DNA from: Sipunculus nudus
Taxonomy: Eukaryota > Annelida > Sipuncula > Golfingiida > Sipunculidae
Assembly (NCBI GenBank): GCA_026874595.1
Contig: CM049306.1
Coordinates: 40,858,019 to 40,922,018 of the forward strand
DNA length: 64,000 bases
Reading direction: 5' to 3'
Both the position numbers and the translations under genes were made by a program. The notes under the pieces were generated by a model, which worked only from the letters and a program-made list of their open reading frames with translations, was not told where the DNA came from and searched no databases. How positions within the stretch are numbered: position 1 is the first letter of the stretch; every line of letters starts with the position of its first letter. Shown here in pieces: positions 42,301 to 45,300 of the stretch.

Positions 42301-45300
42301 TCAGAGAGACAACTTTTGTTATATAAAAAGCTTGCAAACAGACCCTTAGTAGGTGATTGTTATGTGATTTGAGTGATGGGGCTGGATGGTATAGTCTTTA
42401 GCCGAGTTGTTGTTGCTGGTGCTGAAGGCTTGGCTTCTGCTGAGTGATTAAGATGAGTACATACACTGCAGGGATGGAGTTTGGCTTTTAGAGTTGAGCT
42501 GGTGTTTGGCTGAATAATTAGGATGAACTCAACATGAGTACATACCCTGCAGGGGTGGAGTTTGGCTTGGACAGTTGAGCTGAGTAATTAGGATGAACTC
42601 AACATCAACTCACACTCCAGTGGACTTGAGCTGGTGTTTGGGTGAATAATTAGGATGAACTCAACATGAGTACATACCCTGCAGGGGTGGAGTTTGGCTT
42701 GGACAGTTGAGCTGAGTAATTAGGATGAACTCAACATCAACTCACACTCCAGTGGTGCCTGCACTGTGGGGTTGGTTTTCCAGCTGAGTAATTAAGATGA
42801 GCTCAAGCTGAGTTCATTTTGAGTAACTGCTCACTAATGAGTAGATTACTTAGTTACTGGTCTAGAGGAGGGCTGATATAACCTGACCATATAAAACATT
42901 GACATAACTGATCTGCCTCAGTCTGGATGAGTGAGATAAAGTGTCAGTGTCACTGTTCTCAGTTTGTCAGTTTGATGATTTTAAAATGTACAAGGGTGGC
43001 AGGAATAGGAAGCCAGTATGGGCTCACTACACAGAAGTCCAGACAGATGGAAAAATGATGGTTGAATGCAACTACTGCAAAAGTAAACAGCTGCCTAAAG
43101 CATGCAGAATGGAGAATCACTATAAGAAGTGTACCAGCAAGCCAAGTGTTACAGCACCTGTGGGAAATAAGCGCCCACTGATTTCCGAAGATGTCTGCGA
43201 ACAACCACCTGCCAAGAAGATATCACAAGGCGGCCTTGATGCTCATGTGTTGCGCACATCAGAGAGTTCAAAGAACAAGATTGACCAGAACCTAGCCAGA
43301 TTTTTCTTCGCCTGTAATGTTCCCTTCTCAGTTGTGGAACATCCATCCTTCCTGGCATTGTTAGAGACTCTACGACCAGGGTATGCACCGCCAACCAGGA
43401 AGACACTGGCAGGAAAACTTCTGGATCAAGTCTGCACGGAACTGGAGAACGAAAAGAAGAAGGACCTGCAGGACCAGGTGGTTACCCTCGTGGAAGATTG
43501 ATGGTCCAATATACATAATGACCCTGTGGTTGCAACATGCTTACAGACAGACTCTAAAACCTACTTTCTGGATGGTATTGAAACTTGTGATCTTCCAAAA
43601 ACTGCTGAAAACTGTAAGAACTTATGTCAACAGAGCATAAAGAATGCTGAACAGCGCTTTGGTTGTGTTGTAAAAAATATAGTTACAGACAACGCAAAGA
43701 ACATGGAGAGGATGAGGGATGCCCGTCAAAAAGACGATCCAGAATTGAATGTCTACGGTTGCTCAGCTCACTGGTTGAACTTACTTGGTGCTGATTTGAC
43801 TCCTACTGCTGTCATCAAACACATTGTAGAGATAAACAAGTACTACCGTAATCATCATCGTCCATCAGCCTGGTTGAAGGAGCACACAGGTAGTGTTAGA
43901 CCTCAGCTTCCTGGTGACACCCGCTGGAAAAGTCAGCTTCACACAGTGGACACCTACCTGACCAACCGAGCATTCATGGTACTTATCACCCAGGACCACG
44001 AATGTGACATTGATCGAAGCATTATTACCAAGGTCAATGATCACAATCTCTTCTGTCAAGCCAGGGATCTACGAGATCAGCTCAAGCCTATCGCTAATGC
44101 TCTTGACATCTGCCAACGTGACAACACTGGTCTTGCCCAAGCGTGTGAGGTTTGGCTGGACCTACTGGATCATCCAGAACTCCAGGGCCACAGGGCTGCT
44201 GTCTCCAAGAGATTCAACCAAGCAGTCCAGCCATGTCTACTGGCAGCTCACCTACTACATCCAACATACCAAGGTCAGCGACTCACTACTGGACAGCAGC
44301 AGCAAGTTATGGACTGGTTGGCAAAGCGTAACCCAGAGTACATCGCAGCTGCAATCAGCTTTCAGACGAAGTCCCCACCATATCCAGCATTCTACTTCTC
44401 TGCCACATCACTGCCTGCCGTAACTTGGTGGAGGGGAATCAAGAAAGCCAGCCCTACTCTACCTGCAGGATTTGCCGAGTTAGCAGTGAATCTCCACACA
44501 GCATGTGCATCCTCTGCATCCATTGAACGCGTGTTCTCAACCATGGGTATGGTCCAGTCAAAACTTCGAAACAGACTTGGTGTGGAGCGTACAAATAAGC
44601 TTGTGTTTGCATACAGGATGCTGCGTGGAAGCCATGTTTTGGACTATTGAATTCAGTGTTCTGTATAAAATATTAGTCTAGATTGAGTGTTTATATATGA
44701 ATAACAATGTGTACATATTGAACAACAGATACATTATTCTGTGGCTCTGTTATATCTGCATGTTTAGCTATGTTATATATTATTAATAAAGGTTTGTGGG
44801 AACATGTGGACAAAAGTCATTAGTGTCTTCCCTAACTTCCTTTTCTTCCCAGAAACTTCCTTTTCTTCCCAGAAACTTCCTTTTCTTCCCTGGGAAGGGA
44901 AGAAATACCTTTCTTCCCGGAAGTTTGCCAACCCTGGTTCTTTCTCAGTGTGTTGGGTGCCTGTCCTAGTGAGCCAGCACTATTGTTTCAGCCAGGAGTC
45001 TGCCTATGTTACATTATCACTGATAACCTCCTTGCCCACAGAGCTGAAATGTAATACATGCAACTAGCAGGCTGAAACAATCATGTGTGTAACCAGTGGT
45101 CAGCTCACCAGAACAGGCACCCACGAATTGCAGGGTACAAATTTGGCCAAAAAATTTACATACTCCAGGTGAACCCTTGAAACAAAACAAAAAGCTGCAG
45201 AGATATATCAGAGGCCACGAAGGTCCATGTATCGACATAAACATGCAGGGTTATGAAACACCATTTGTAAGCCTGAAAAGAAAATGGAAAACACACATAG

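Larger units (their letters stand above)
42126..44936 (+). mobile_element. Complete hAT transposon in SorCS intron 1
   Basis: 2811 bp bounded by CAGGGTTGGCA (42126) and its inverse ending TGCCAACCCTG (44936). It is flanked by an exact 8-bp target duplication GTTCTTTC (42118-42125 and 44937-44944), the size expected for hAT insertion. Both subterminal regions are crowded with GGGAAGAAA motifs in both orientations, likely transposase binding sites. It contains one transposase gene on the plus strand, antisense to the host gene, and its own promoter-like region and AATAAA. Confidence 0.95.

Noticed and set aside
42001-42349. Several overlapping open frames around 42100
   Set aside because: They cross the hAT terminus and its purine-rich subterminal repeats; no domain, and frames occur on both strands.
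43526-44650. Separate 374-residue gene downstream of the hAT N-terminal ORF
   Set aside because: It is in the same frame as the upstream ORF and separated only by one TGA. Together they make a single transposase.
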